Counted from the stretch's first letter, positions 1 through 6,743 are shown. The stretch: DNA of 14,206 nucleotides from BS750m-G4 sp964472195 (GCA_964472195.1 CAYYJH010000072.1:1-14206), one strand, 5' to 3'. Numbers and translations: made by a program. The notes: generated from the sequence alone by a model not told the origin.

Positions 1-1
1 A

Positions 2-127
2 GGAACCGAAGATGTAATCGGAATGAATAACCATGACGGAGGATTCGGGATGATATCCGTAGATGCAACATTACGAAAAGCCTGCGATAAATTATCAAAG
101 TTTTATGAAAGACTGAAGGAGAGTTAA
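2..127 (+). CDS. 3' end of an unrecognised gene (partial)
   Basis: An open frame runs in from the left edge and stops with TAA at 125-127. It encodes 41 residues containing GMNNHDGGFGMISVDATLR and ending in KFYERLKES. The lack of stops and the mixed hydrophobic/charged C-terminal helix look like real coding sequence. I do not recognise the family from this short tail and assign no function. It is followed by a repeat-rich, gene-poor stretch. Confidence 0.6.
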   Translation, partial: GTEDVIGMNNHDGGFGMISVDATLRKACDKLSKFYERLKES

Positions 128-152
128 TTTATTTTAGTTCCTCGATAAGAAA

Positions 153-292
153 CCCTGAGTCTGTCCGAATACTGTCATTCCTGTGTAAACAGGAATCCAG
201 AATATTCAATCAAAGAATGAATGACCCAGAGGGTACCCCAACTTACGTTGGAATGACAATGTAAAAAAGAGAGTTCTCGGACAGACTCAGGG
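153..292. repeat. 140-bp inverted-repeat element with nested palindromes (MITE/REP-like)
   Basis: The ends are perfect 16-bp inverted repeats: CCCTGAGTCTGTCCGA at 153-168 and its reverse complement at 277-292. Inside lies a second 9-bp pair, TGTCATTCC (173-181) with GGAATGACA (250-258). A short palindrome at 177-196 has the layout ATTCCT-N8-AGGAAT, and a CCAAC/GTTGG hairpin lies at about 238-251. There is no open reading frame inside. The ATTCC-N-GGAAT core resembles short intergenic repeats known from other bacteria, such as the neisserial dRS3 type. It is probably a non-autonomous mobile or structured intergenic repeat. No target-site duplication was obvious. Confidence 0.75.
177..196. repeat. 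20-bp dRS3-like palindrome inside the larger element
   Basis: The sequence reads ATTCCTGTGTAAACAGGAAT: 6-bp arms around 8 nt, with the inner GT/AC bases also able to pair. The 6-8-6 layout matches neisserial dRS3 repeats from memory, but relatedness is not shown. Confidence 0.5.
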
Positions 293-342
293 CTTAGCAA
301 CAACTATAAAATACATTATTTGTTATTTCCTTAAAACCCAAA

Positions 343-374
343 ACCACTGCATCACACCTCGGCACTGCGGTGGT
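343..374 (-). terminator. Terminator-like hairpin after the Fn3-like relic
   Basis: Read on the minus strand, ACCACCGC (374-367) pairs with GCAGTGGT (350-343) with one mismatch and is followed at once by TTTT. It lies 9 nt beyond the TAG stop of the relic reading frame, where an intrinsic terminator would sit. This supports the view that a gene on the minus strand once ended here. Confidence 0.45.
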
Positions 375-383
375 CTAAAAACA

Positions 384-491
384 CTACGGCACAACAACGG
401 TAACTATATCCGACTGCTGACCGATATTCTCGTCATCGTCGACATAGTAAGCATAATAGCTTCTCTCTTCGGGTGCAGAGGTGTCGAGCTT
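384..491 (-). pseudogene. C-terminal relic of a fibronectin-III-like secreted protein
   Basis: On the minus strand a short frame reads ...TSAPEERSYYAYYVDDDENIG and ends in SDIVTVVVP before TAG (386-384). The pattern of alternating Tyr, an acidic DDDENIG turn and a final IVTVVVP strand resembles the last strands of a fibronectin type III or other beta-sandwich domain. The frame opens only 35 codons upstream, at a TGA (494-492), and no start codon or signal peptide is present, so only the tail survives. A terminator-like hairpin follows. This is a recognisable gene fragment, not an expressed gene. The Fn3 assignment is by eye. Confidence 0.5.
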
Positions 492-511
492 TCACTAGTT
501 CCCAACTTCTT

Positions 512-547
512 AGATTATCTATGGAAATAAAATAATATAGATAATCT
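512..547. repeat. 11-bp inverted repeat upstream of the GrpB-HIT gene
   Basis: AGATTATCTAT (512-522) is exactly complementary to ATAGATAATCT (537-547), with a 14-nt AT-rich loop. The flanking ATGGAAA (521-527) and TTTCCAT (548-554) can also pair. It ends 35 nt before the GrpB-HIT start. It could be an operator, a leader hairpin or a weak terminator (TTTT follows); nothing decides between these. Confidence 0.5.
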
Positions 548-582
548 TTTCCATAAACCATAATTTATGCATTAATAATCAA

Positions 583-1533
583 ATGATTGGCTTAAAAAGA
601 CATACGGTAAGATTAGTCCCGCACGATGATTCGTGGTATGTTCTTTTCGAAGAAACAAAAAATGAATTAATAAATTTAATTGGCGATATAGTACTGGACA
701 TTCAACATGTAGGCTCGACTTCAATAAAAAACATCGAAGCAAAACCAATCATAGACATTGCTATTTCTGTTGATGATTTGAAAGTTGTAAAAAAAATGCA
801 AAGCATTTTAGAACAGCATGGCTATGAATACAGAGGTGACGGCGAAAATGAAGGTGGGCATCTTTTTGTTAAATGCAGCGCTCCGGATATCAGAACTCAC
901 CATATTCATGTAGTGGATGTTAATGATATTCAATGGAAGAATTTTTTAAAATTTAGAGACATTCTGAACAACAATGAAAAACTTGCTTCTGAGTATTCCA
1001 AATTTAAAAGAACATTGGCAAAAAGATTCAAAGATAATCGAAAAGAATATACAAAATCAAAAAAAGATTTTATTGATAAGATATTAAATAATATTATGAA
1101 AGAAGATAAATCAAATTGTATCTTTTGCAAAATCATTGAGGGTAAATCTCCTGTTAGTATTGCATATGAAGATGATAAAGTTTTAGTATTTCCTCCACTT
1201 GAACCAGTCAATGCAGGTCATATGATAATTGTTCCAAAAAAGCATACTCCTTATTTAGCTGACCTTGATGAAAAAACGAATTTGCACATTGTAAAAATTG
1301 CGCGAAAAGTTACAGCTGCAATTAGAAAATCTAATTATAAATGTGAGGGAATAAATTGGTTTTTAGCTGATGGTGAAGCTGCCCATCAAGAAGTATTTCA
1401 TTTCCATTTTCATGTTTATCCCAGATTCAAGAGAGATGGATTTGGTTTCAAATATGATAAAAAGAAAAACTTTATCCTTATGAAACGTTCTGAATTAGAC
1501 AAGATTGCAAAAGATATTAAGAACATTCTTTAA
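583..1533 (+). CDS. GrpB-HIT fusion protein
   Basis: This 316-residue protein joins two domains usually found separately. Residues 1 to about 168 are a GrpB/UPF0157 domain, a nucleotidyltransferase-fold family, with HVGSTSI (42-48), KPIIDI (54-59) and a THHIHV segment (105-110). Residues 172-316 are a complete HIT domain: a CxxC pair (Cys179, Cys182) in the CIFCKI motif, MIIVPKKH, and the catalytic histidine triad H273-F-H275-F-H277-V-Y. HIT proteins hydrolyse or transfer nucleoside monophosphates through the triad; the biochemical role of GrpB is not well established. An internal ATG (Met172, 1096-1098) sits at the domain border, and a protein starting there would have normal stand-alone HIT length, but no Shine-Dalgarno precedes it. 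The main start also lacks one, as do most genes here. A writer/eraser pairing of nucleotidyl transfer and removal is speculation. Confidence 0.85.
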   Translation: MIGLKRHTVRLVPHDDSWYVLFEETKNELINLIGDIVLDIQHVGSTSIKNIEAKPIIDIAISVDDLKVVKKMQSILEQHGYEYRGDGENEGGHLFVKCSAPDIRTHHIHVVDVNDIQWKNFLKFRDILNNNEKLASEYSKFKRTLAKRFKDNRKEYTKSKKDFIDKILNNIMKEDKSNCIFCKIIEGKSPVSIAYEDDKVLVFPPLEPVNAGHMIIVPKKHTPYLADLDEKTNLHIVKIARKVTAAIRKSNYKCEGINWFLADGEAAHQEVFHFHFHVYPRFKRDGFGFKYDKKKNFILMKRSELDKIAKDIKNIL

Positions 1534-1607
1534 TTTTTCTCCCGCTATCACTAAGCAGGGCTAATCAACAAAGGAACAATTTATTTCCCATCATGTTGAA
1601 TTAGATA

Positions 1608-2366
1608 ATGAAAAGAATATTACAAAATATCTCCCACTTTTTTCTATCTGCAATAATTATCATATCACTTCACTCTTGTGAAAGAGATAATGCAAAAGAT
1701 GCATTAAATGAGGTTGAAATTATAAATTCACTTTTCGATTCCCTATTTCAAATTAATCGAGCCTTCTCTTTTCGGATTCATAAAGATTATATGGATAAGT
1801 TATGGAGAGATCCCTCATTAAAGTGGACATCTGATGGAATAGATGTTGGCAATGAGTCAATAAAATTTCCCATTTTTGATCAAGAAAAATATAAGCGAGG
1901 GGAAAAGGAATTTCAAAAATTAATTGATACTGTAACGTGGATAGCTGTAACAAGTGATACTTTAGAAAAATTGGATGTTAAAGGAGATAGAGGTACTTAT
2001 ATTTTCGAAGGTCTTGAACCATCCGATTCTTTATTTAGGAAATTCATTAATAAAGCAAGTGAACACATATATGAAGCAAGATACATATCTATAAAACCTT
2101 TAGCACATGATAGATTAAAATTTCTTAATATAAATCAATTACCTGAGAAAGAACGTTTAGATGAATGGATTGAAGTTACAAATGATACTTGTCTTGTGGG
2201 AGGATTTTCTATGACCAGAATCGCATTCAATGATACTCGTGATTTAGGGATTTTTTTCTTTGGATATTCTTTTGTTCCTTATAGACACGACTATGGTGAT
2301 TATATTTTGATTAACAGAATCAATAATAAATGGGTAATTTCCAAAAAAATAAAAAAAGGTTATTAA
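1608..2366 (+). CDS. Putative lipoprotein of unknown function
   Basis: 252 residues. The N-terminus has a basic MKR start, a hydrophobic stretch (about 11-21) and a lipobox-like LHSC with Cys24, so the product is probably a lipid-anchored envelope protein. The rest is soluble, mixed alpha/beta in appearance and rich in aromatic and acidic residues. It ends with a predicted strand-rich segment containing GDYILINRINNKWVISKK, which resembles the last strands of compact periplasmic domains. I recognise no family and no catalytic motif. The gene stands alone: 74 nt after the GrpB-HIT gene, with no terminator visible between, and followed by a repeat-containing gap. No Shine-Dalgarno is seen. Confidence 0.7.
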   Translation: MKRILQNISHFFLSAIIIISLHSCERDNAKDALNEVEIINSLFDSLFQINRAFSFRIHKDYMDKLWRDPSLKWTSDGIDVGNESIKFPIFDQEKYKRGEKEFQKLIDTVTWIAVTSDTLEKLDVKGDRGTYIFEGLEPSDSLFRKFINKASEHIYEARYISIKPLAHDRLKFLNINQLPEKERLDEWIEVTNDTCLVGGFSMTRIAFNDTRDLGIFFFGYSFVPYRHDYGDYILINRINNKWVISKKIKKGY

Positions 2367-2401
2367 TAAATATTTCCTCCACAGCCCCAAACTTATTTTT
2401 T

Positions 2402-2473
2402 GCCACTAAAACACCAAGACTCTATGATACACTAAAACATTTTGTGTAATTTGTGCCTTAGTGCCTTAGTGGC
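2402..2473. repeat. Imperfect palindromic intergenic repeat
   Basis: GCCACTAAAACACCAAG (2402-2418) is nearly complementary to CTTAGTGCCTTAGTGGC (2457-2473), with 14 of 17 positions pairing. The right arm is built from two CCTTAGTG units. Short repeats of this GTGCCTTAGTGGC kind occur between genes in many Bacteroidota/Chlorobi-type genomes (from memory). It is non-coding and may be a dispersed REP/MITE-like element or an RNA hairpin. Confidence 0.55.
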
Positions 2474-2490
2474 GTGAAAGATTCTTTCAC
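2474..2490. repeat. 17-bp perfect palindrome GTGAAAGA-T-TCTTTCAC
   Basis: Two perfect 8-bp arms around a single T directly abut the imperfect repeat at 2402-2473, about 90 nt upstream of the symporter gene. It could be part of the same element or an operator for the symporter-ftsX pair. There is no T-tract, so it is unlikely to be an intrinsic terminator. Confidence 0.45.
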
Positions 2491-2578
2491 TTTCACCTTC
2501 ACATCATATATTTTAAATACAATTTAATAAATAATTTCTTTATTTTCGGAATTATTAAACTTACCAAACAATCTATTA

Positions 2579-4345
2579 ATGCAATTCATAGACTGGCTCA
2601 TAATCGTATTATACTTCGCAATCTCTCTTGCGATAGGTTTTATTTATAAGAAAAGAGCAAGCGGTACAACGGAAAACTTCTTCCTTTCAGGCAGAAAACT
2701 CGCATGGTGGCTTGCGGGTTTATCGATGGTTGCAACAACATTCGCAGCAGATACCCCCCTTGCTGTCACAGAACTTGTCGGGCAGAACGGAATCGCAGGC
2801 AACTGGCTCTGGTGGAATATGCTTATCGGCGGTATGCTAACCGTTTTCTTCTTTGCAAGATTCTGGCGGAGAGCAAATATTTTAACCGATGTCGAGTTCA
2901 TCGAACTCAGGTATTCGGGAAAATCAGCTGCTTTCCTGAGAGGTTTCAAAGCAATTTACCTTGGTGTATTTATGAATATAGTCATCTTAGGCTGGGTAAA
3001 CCTTGCAATGATGAAAATTCTTATAGGAATGTTTCCCGAATACATAAACGAAACGAATGTCCTTTATTTTGTTGGTGCATGTATGCTCTTAACGGCGTTT
3101 TATTCTGCTTTATCAGGTTTGTGGGGAGTTGCTGTTACGGATGCTTTCCAATTCATTCTCGCAATGGCTGGATGTATTATACTTGCCATAATTGTCTTGA
3201 ACCAGCCGCAGGTGGGCGGCATCTCCGGTTTACAGGAAAAGCTTCCCGAATGGGCGTTCCAGTTTACACCACAGATTACTTCCGATACAGTAATATCTGA
3301 CGCCGGAGGTGTTTTAGCAATCACGATTTCTGCTTTCCTTGCATTTATAGGGATTCAATGGTGGGCATCGTGGTATCCCGGAGCGGAACCGGGCGGCGGA
3401 GGTTACATTGCTCAAAGAATGATGGGAGCTAAAGATGAGAAGAACTCATTGTTTGCAACTCTCTTCTTCCAGATAGCTCATTATGCATTAAGACCATGGC
3501 CCTGGATAATCGTCGGGCTTTCAGCATTGGTTCTATACCCCGACCTGTCTGATGCCGATAAAGGTTTGGGTTTTGTCAAAGCTATGAATGATTTCCTTCC
3601 TGTCGGTTTAAAAGGTGTCCTGCTTGCCGCCTTCTTCGGTGCATACATGTCAACAATTGCTACTCACTTAAACTGGGGAACATCTTATTTTATAAATGAC
3701 TTTTACAAAAGATTTATTAATACAGGTAAAAATGAAAAACATTACGTAGCAGTTGCAAGAATAATCACGATTGTATTTATGGTCTTATCAATACTGGTAA
3801 CAACTATCATGACTACAATATCAGGAGTGTGGAGCTTCGTAATCGAATGCGGTGCAGGTCTTGGGCTTGTGTTAATACTGCGTTGGTTCTGGTGGAGAGT
3901 TAATGCAATCAGCGAGATAGTAGCCACAGTTACACCGTTTATCGTTTATGGAATTTTATATTTCGGTGAATTCGGAATAGCGTTCCCGAACACTTTATAC
4001 ATTATCGTACCTATCACAACACTTAGCTGGATTTTGACTGTTTATATTACTAAGTCCACAACAGAAGAGAAGCTGTTATCATTTTACAAACGAGTTCACC
4101 CCGGTGGAATTGGATGGAAAAGAATTGCGGCAAAACTACCGGAAGTGAAATCAGACAAAGGATATTTCTTCTTATTCGTGGATTGGGTTTGTGGAGTTGT
4201 ATTAGTTTATATGTTTCTGTTTGGATTCGGAAAGATTATTTTTGGAGAGTACTTAACAGGCATAATATTATTATTAATTGGGCTTTTTGCAGCACTAATC
4301 ATATTCTGGGATCTTAATAGGAGAGGCTGGGAAAAGATAAATTGA
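2579..4345 (+). CDS. Sodium:solute symporter (SSS family)
   Basis: 588 residues with roughly 13-14 hydrophobic segments, in the size range of this family. It is an inner-membrane permease that couples Na+ entry to uptake of an organic solute; the substrate cannot be told from sequence. Family marks include SGRKLAWWLAGLSMVATTFA in the first helices (37-56), FYSALSGLWGVAVTDAFQ (174-191), and the TM8 region GAYMSTIATHLNWGTSY (354-370), whose Ser358-Thr359 fall where the Na+-site hydroxyls lie in related transporters. The cytosolic loop FYKRVHPGGIGW (502-513) is typical of a large Bacteroidota-like subgroup. It lies 15 nt before ftsX, suggesting co-transcription. The start ATG lacks a clear ribosome binding site. 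Confidence 0.93.
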   Translation: MQFIDWLIIVLYFAISLAIGFIYKKRASGTTENFFLSGRKLAWWLAGLSMVATTFAADTPLAVTELVGQNGIAGNWLWWNMLIGGMLTVFFFARFWRRANILTDVEFIELRYSGKSAAFLRGFKAIYLGVFMNIVILGWVNLAMMKILIGMFPEYINETNVLYFVGACMLLTAFYSALSGLWGVAVTDAFQFILAMAGCIILAIIVLNQPQVGGISGLQEKLPEWAFQFTPQITSDTVISDAGGVLAITISAFLAFIGIQWWASWYPGAEPGGGGYIAQRMMGAKDEKNSLFATLFFQIAHYALRPWPWIIVGLSALVLYPDLSDADKGLGFVKAMNDFLPVGLKGVLLAAFFGAYMSTIATHLNWGTSYFINDFYKRFINTGKNEKHYVAVARIITIVFMVLSILVTTIMTTISGVWSFVIECGAGLGLVLILRWFWWRVNAISEIVATVTPFIVYGILYFGEFGIAFPNTLYIIVPITTLSWILTVYITKSTTEEKLLSFYKRVHPGGIGWKRIAAKLPEVKSDKGYFFLFVDWVCGVVLVYMFLFGFGKIIFGEYLTGIILLLIGLFAALIIFWDLNRRGWEKIN

Positions 4346-4360
4346 TAAAGAAATTTTAAT

Positions 4361-5242
4361 TTGAAACTAAAGTATCTATTAAAAGAATCGTTAAGAGGGT
4401 TTAAATCGGCAAAGTTGTCAACGACGACTTCGATAATAACTATTATGCTTTCCCTTATCCTTATTGCTATTTATTTTACACTATCTATAAACTCGAATAA
4501 GATGATAGAGTCTATCAAAGAGAAAGTAGAAATTGAAGTTTTCCTTGACGATGATATATCTGCAACGGAATTGAATGAGTTAAAGGAAAAAATAAAAACC
4601 ATCGGTGGAGTTAAAAAGATTTCATATATTTCAAAAGAAAAAGCGGTAGAAATTTTCGAAAAAGAATTTGGCAAAGATATGCTCGAGATATTTGAAGTTA
4701 ATCCCCTGCCCGCTTCACTTAAAATAAATTTATACGACGAATACAAATCAATCGAAAGAATTAATAAAATTAAGAAACAAATAGCTGAATCTCCTAAAGT
4801 GCAGGATATAGTTTACCCCGAAAAGAATCTTGAGATTATTGAAAAAAACACGTCAGGAATTTTATTCCTGAACCTTGTTATATTAATCATAATAACAATA
4901 TCATCGATATTCCTCGTATCGAATACTATCAGACTCGTTATATCATCAAAAAGAAAAATTATCGAAACTCTTACACTACTTGGAGCAACAAAAATTTTCA
5001 TCAGGACTCCATTTATTATCGAAGGTTTCATACAGGGATTACTTGGAGGATTGTTATCAGTTGCTATCTTATATATTCTTTATGTGTATTTCACATCAAA
5101 GTTCGGTCATAATGAACTTAGACTCGATTTTATCGGAAGCCAGTATTTAATCTATTTAATATTAATTGGAATTTTTCTTGGTATTCTTGGAAGTGCTATC
5201 TCCGTGAGAAGATATTTGAAAACACACCTGCATTACAAATAA
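4361..5242 (+). CDS. ftsX: Cell division protein FtsX (ABC-type permease)
   Basis: 293 residues, normal for FtsX. One transmembrane helix at about 22-44 precedes a periplasmic domain (about 45-165) with the VEIEVFLDDD start and the NPLPASLKI motif (114-122). Three more helices follow at about 166-189, 219-245 and 261-284. The cytosolic segment KRKIIETLTLLGATKIFIR and the following EGFIQGLLGG are family hallmarks. FtsX with the ATPase FtsE forms a complex that controls peptidoglycan hydrolases at the division site. No ftsE is adjacent here, so the partner must lie elsewhere. The start is TTG at 4361; it gives the usual short basic N-terminus (MKLKYLLKES) and no nearby ATG fits better. No Shine-Dalgarno is seen. 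Confidence 0.92.
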   Translation: MKLKYLLKESLRGFKSAKLSTTTSIITIMLSLILIAIYFTLSINSNKMIESIKEKVEIEVFLDDDISATELNELKEKIKTIGGVKKISYISKEKAVEIFEKEFGKDMLEIFEVNPLPASLKINLYDEYKSIERINKIKKQIAESPKVQDIVYPEKNLEIIEKNTSGILFLNLVILIIITISSIFLVSNTIRLVISSKRKIIETLTLLGATKIFIRTPFIIEGFIQGLLGGLLSVAILYILYVYFTSKFGHNELRLDFIGSQYLIYLILIGIFLGILGSAISVRRYLKTHLHYK

Positions 5243-5312
5243 TGTATAGTTTAAAATCCTCACTAATAAATTCTCTCAACAAATAAATTATTTCTATTAT
5301 TTTTGAAACTTT

Positions 5313-5330
5313 TATCGTATATTTACGATA
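5313..5330. promoter_or_regulatory. Probable ArsR operator
   Basis: TATCGTA (5313-5319) and TACGATA (5324-5330) form a perfect 7-bp inverted repeat around TATT. It lies just upstream of the ATG of the ArsR-family gene and next to a TTGAAA box (5303-5308), where an autorepressor would bind. A weak -10 candidate TACGAT (5324-5329) lies within the right arm, though its spacing of 15 nt is short. The dyad symmetry and position fit the winged-helix dimers of this family. Confidence 0.65.
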
Positions 5331-5347
5331 TACAATTAAAAACACTT

Positions 5348-5680
5348 ATGGCAATATCAAAAAAATCCGAATTTCATGATACAGATAACGAATTAGCATT
5401 ATTTGCTAAAGCATTATCGCATCCTGCCAGGATATTAATTCTAAAAACACTAGCAAAAAGAAATACTTGTATTTGCGGTGAAATTGTTGATGTACTGCCT
5501 CTATCTCAATCTACAGTTTCACAACATCTTAAAGAACTTAAAGATGCTGGAATAATAAAAGGAGAAATAGAAGGCGTGAAATCGTGTTATTGCATCGACT
5601 GGAAAAAGTTTAACAGAAATATTAAATCGCTGAATAATTTACTCGGCAATCTAAAAAGCAATTGTATATTAGAGAAATGA
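5348..5680 (+). CDS. arsR: ArsR-family metalloregulator (arsenic-responsive repressor)
   Basis: 110 residues from the ATG at 5348. An in-frame TTG at 5303 would add 15 residues, but the operator-like dyad (5313-5330) lies inside that extension and the TTG itself is part of a possible -35 box, so ATG is preferred. The winged helix-turn-helix includes ALSHPARILILKTL (22-35) and the recognition region SQSTVSQHLKELKDAG (53-68). Paired cysteines occur as Cys41-I-Cys43, near where ArsR proteins carry their As(III)-binding cysteines, and as Cys80-Y-Cys82, with Cys106 near the C-terminus. In this family, trivalent arsenic binding releases the repressor from DNA. The arsenite methyltransferase gene begins 68 nt downstream, which supports an arsenic role over other metals. 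Confidence 0.88.
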   Translation: MAISKKSEFHDTDNELALFAKALSHPARILILKTLAKRNTCICGEIVDVLPLSQSTVSQHLKELKDAGIIKGEIEGVKSCYCIDWKKFNRNIKSLNNLLGNLKSNCILEK

Positions 5681-5748
5681 TACAACAAGAATGAACTGCT
5701 ATCATCTAAATCTTTAAAATTATTTTTTAAAACTGAAAACAAAACAAA

Positions 5749-6591
5749 ATGGAAAACGCAAAAAAAATCAAAGCAGTTGTTAGAGAAAAATATGGTGAAA
5801 TTGCTAAACAATCAAAAACTAATGCTGATGCTGCATGCTGCGAGTCGAGCAGCTGCTGCACAACAGATTATGAAGTCGTCGGTGAAGATTATTCAAAGAT
5901 AAAGGGTTATAACAAGGAGGCAGACCTTGGATTGGGATGTGGATTACCGACAGAGCATGCTTCGATAAAAGAAGGTGATATTGTTGTAGACCTTGGCTCA
6001 GGTGCCGGTAACGATGTTTTCATCGCACGTGACATTGTCGGTGAAAAAGGAAAAGTAATCGGAATAGATATGACCGAAGAAATGATCGAAAAAGCAAGAG
6101 AAAATAATAAGAAGTTAGGATATGAAAATGTTGAATTCCGTTTTGGTGAAATTGAAAATATACCAGTAACAACCGAGCATGCAGATGTAGTAGTAAGCAA
6201 TTGTGTTCTTAACCTTGTTCCCGATAAGAAAAAAGCTTTCGAGGAAATATTTAGAATTCTAAAATCCGGTGGTCATTTTTCTGTCTCTGATATTGTAACT
6301 TCAGGAAAGCTGCCTGAATCCTTGCAGTCAATTGCGGAATTGTATGCTGGATGTATCTCCGGAGCAATCAGGAAAGAAGAATATCTTGATGTTATTAAAC
6401 AATCCGGTTTTAAAAACATCAAAGTGCAAAAAGAAAGAACAATTTGCTTGCCTGATGAATTTCTAAAGAAATATATATCTGAAAAAGAATTAGAAGATTA
6501 CAAAAATTCAAACTCCGACATTTTAAGTATAAATGTTTACGCAGAAAAGCCGCAGAATGAAAAGAAAGAGGATAAAACGGGGTGTTGTTAA
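5749..6591 (+). CDS. arsM: Arsenite S-adenosylmethionine methyltransferase ArsM
   Basis: 280 residues, a typical ArsM length. The enzyme methylates As(III) with S-adenosylmethionine in the cytosol, giving methylated and partly volatile arsenicals. The class I methyltransferase core carries the SAM motif VVDLGSGAGNDVF (79-91), the acidic GIDMTEEMI (105-113) and NCVLNLVPDK (151-160). Three cysteines in the expected places, Cys64 (ADLGLGCGLP), Cys152 and Cys202 (YAGCISGA), match the conserved catalytic or As-binding cysteines. Extra cysteines flank the core: an N-terminal CCESSSCC cluster (30-37) and a C-terminal GCC. These are common in bacterial ArsM and may help bind arsenic. It follows the ArsR gene and is probably controlled by it. 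A relic of arsC follows 20 nt later. Confidence 0.95.
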   Translation: MENAKKIKAVVREKYGEIAKQSKTNADAACCESSSCCTTDYEVVGEDYSKIKGYNKEADLGLGCGLPTEHASIKEGDIVVDLGSGAGNDVFIARDIVGEKGKVIGIDMTEEMIEKARENNKKLGYENVEFRFGEIENIPVTTEHADVVVSNCVLNLVPDKKKAFEEIFRILKSGGHFSVSDIVTSGKLPESLQSIAELYAGCISGAIRKEEYLDVIKQSGFKNIKVQKERTICLPDEFLKKYISEKELEDYKNSNSDILSINVYAEKPQNEKKEDKTGCC

Positions 6592-6598
6592 TCGCACC

Positions 6599-6614
6599 CA
6601 TTATTTAAATAATG
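6599..6614. repeat. 16-bp perfect palindrome at the arsC relic start
   Basis: CATTATTTAAATAATG is self-complementary over its full length, and its last three bases are the ATG of the arsC relic. AT-rich palindromes can arise by chance at this base composition; it could also be a small operator. Confidence 0.3.
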
Positions 6615-6743
6615 TTTAGATTGAAAGAAAAACTTAGGGTTCTGTTTGTATGTATTCATAACAGTACCAGAAGTCAGATTACTGAAGCGTTTTTAAAAGA
6701 CCTTGATGGCGCCGATTCACTACAGCAATTAAAATTTATTTGA
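6612..6743 (+). pseudogene. arsC: Truncated arsenate reductase (arsC, low-Mr phosphatase type)
   Basis: From the ATG at 6612 the frame encodes 43 residues containing LRVLFVCIHNSTRSQITEAF. This is the N-terminal strand plus the CX5R P-loop (Cys14 to Arg20) of thioredoxin-coupled arsenate reductases. Family similarity ends near residue 33 (KDLDG), and the frame stops at TGA 6741-6743. Complete proteins have about 130-140 residues and need further C-terminal cysteines and the DP loop, all missing here. I see no continuation in the other frames before 7029. A 3' deletion or replacement is the simplest explanation. The position directly after arsM fits a former arsR-arsM-arsC operon. The retained intact P-loop suggests the loss is fairly recent. 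Confidence 0.78.

Larger units (their letters stand above)
128..582. other. 455-bp gene-poor region with repeat element and relic
   Basis: No intact gene is visible on either strand. The region holds three separable things, listed individually: a 140-bp inverted-repeat element (153-292), a minus-strand coding relic with a terminator-like hairpin (343-491), and an 11-bp inverted repeat (512-547) just upstream of the GrpB-HIT gene. This mix of repeats and gene debris suggests a site of past insertion or deletion; that is inference. Confidence 0.6.

Noticed and set aside
153..292. CRISPR array or integron attC site
   Set aside because: There are no regularly spaced direct repeats, and no attC-type GTTRRRY/RYYYAAC ends were found; it is a single inverted-repeat element.
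2704..3300. 198-codon plus-strand open frame
   Set aside because: It lies wholly inside the symporter gene in another frame, has an unlikely Cys/Arg-rich composition and no family features.
5303..6743. A larger arsenic island with arsB/acr3 or arsA
   Set aside because: Only the repressor, methyltransferase and arsC remnant are present; the following gene is an unrelated GNAT-type protein.
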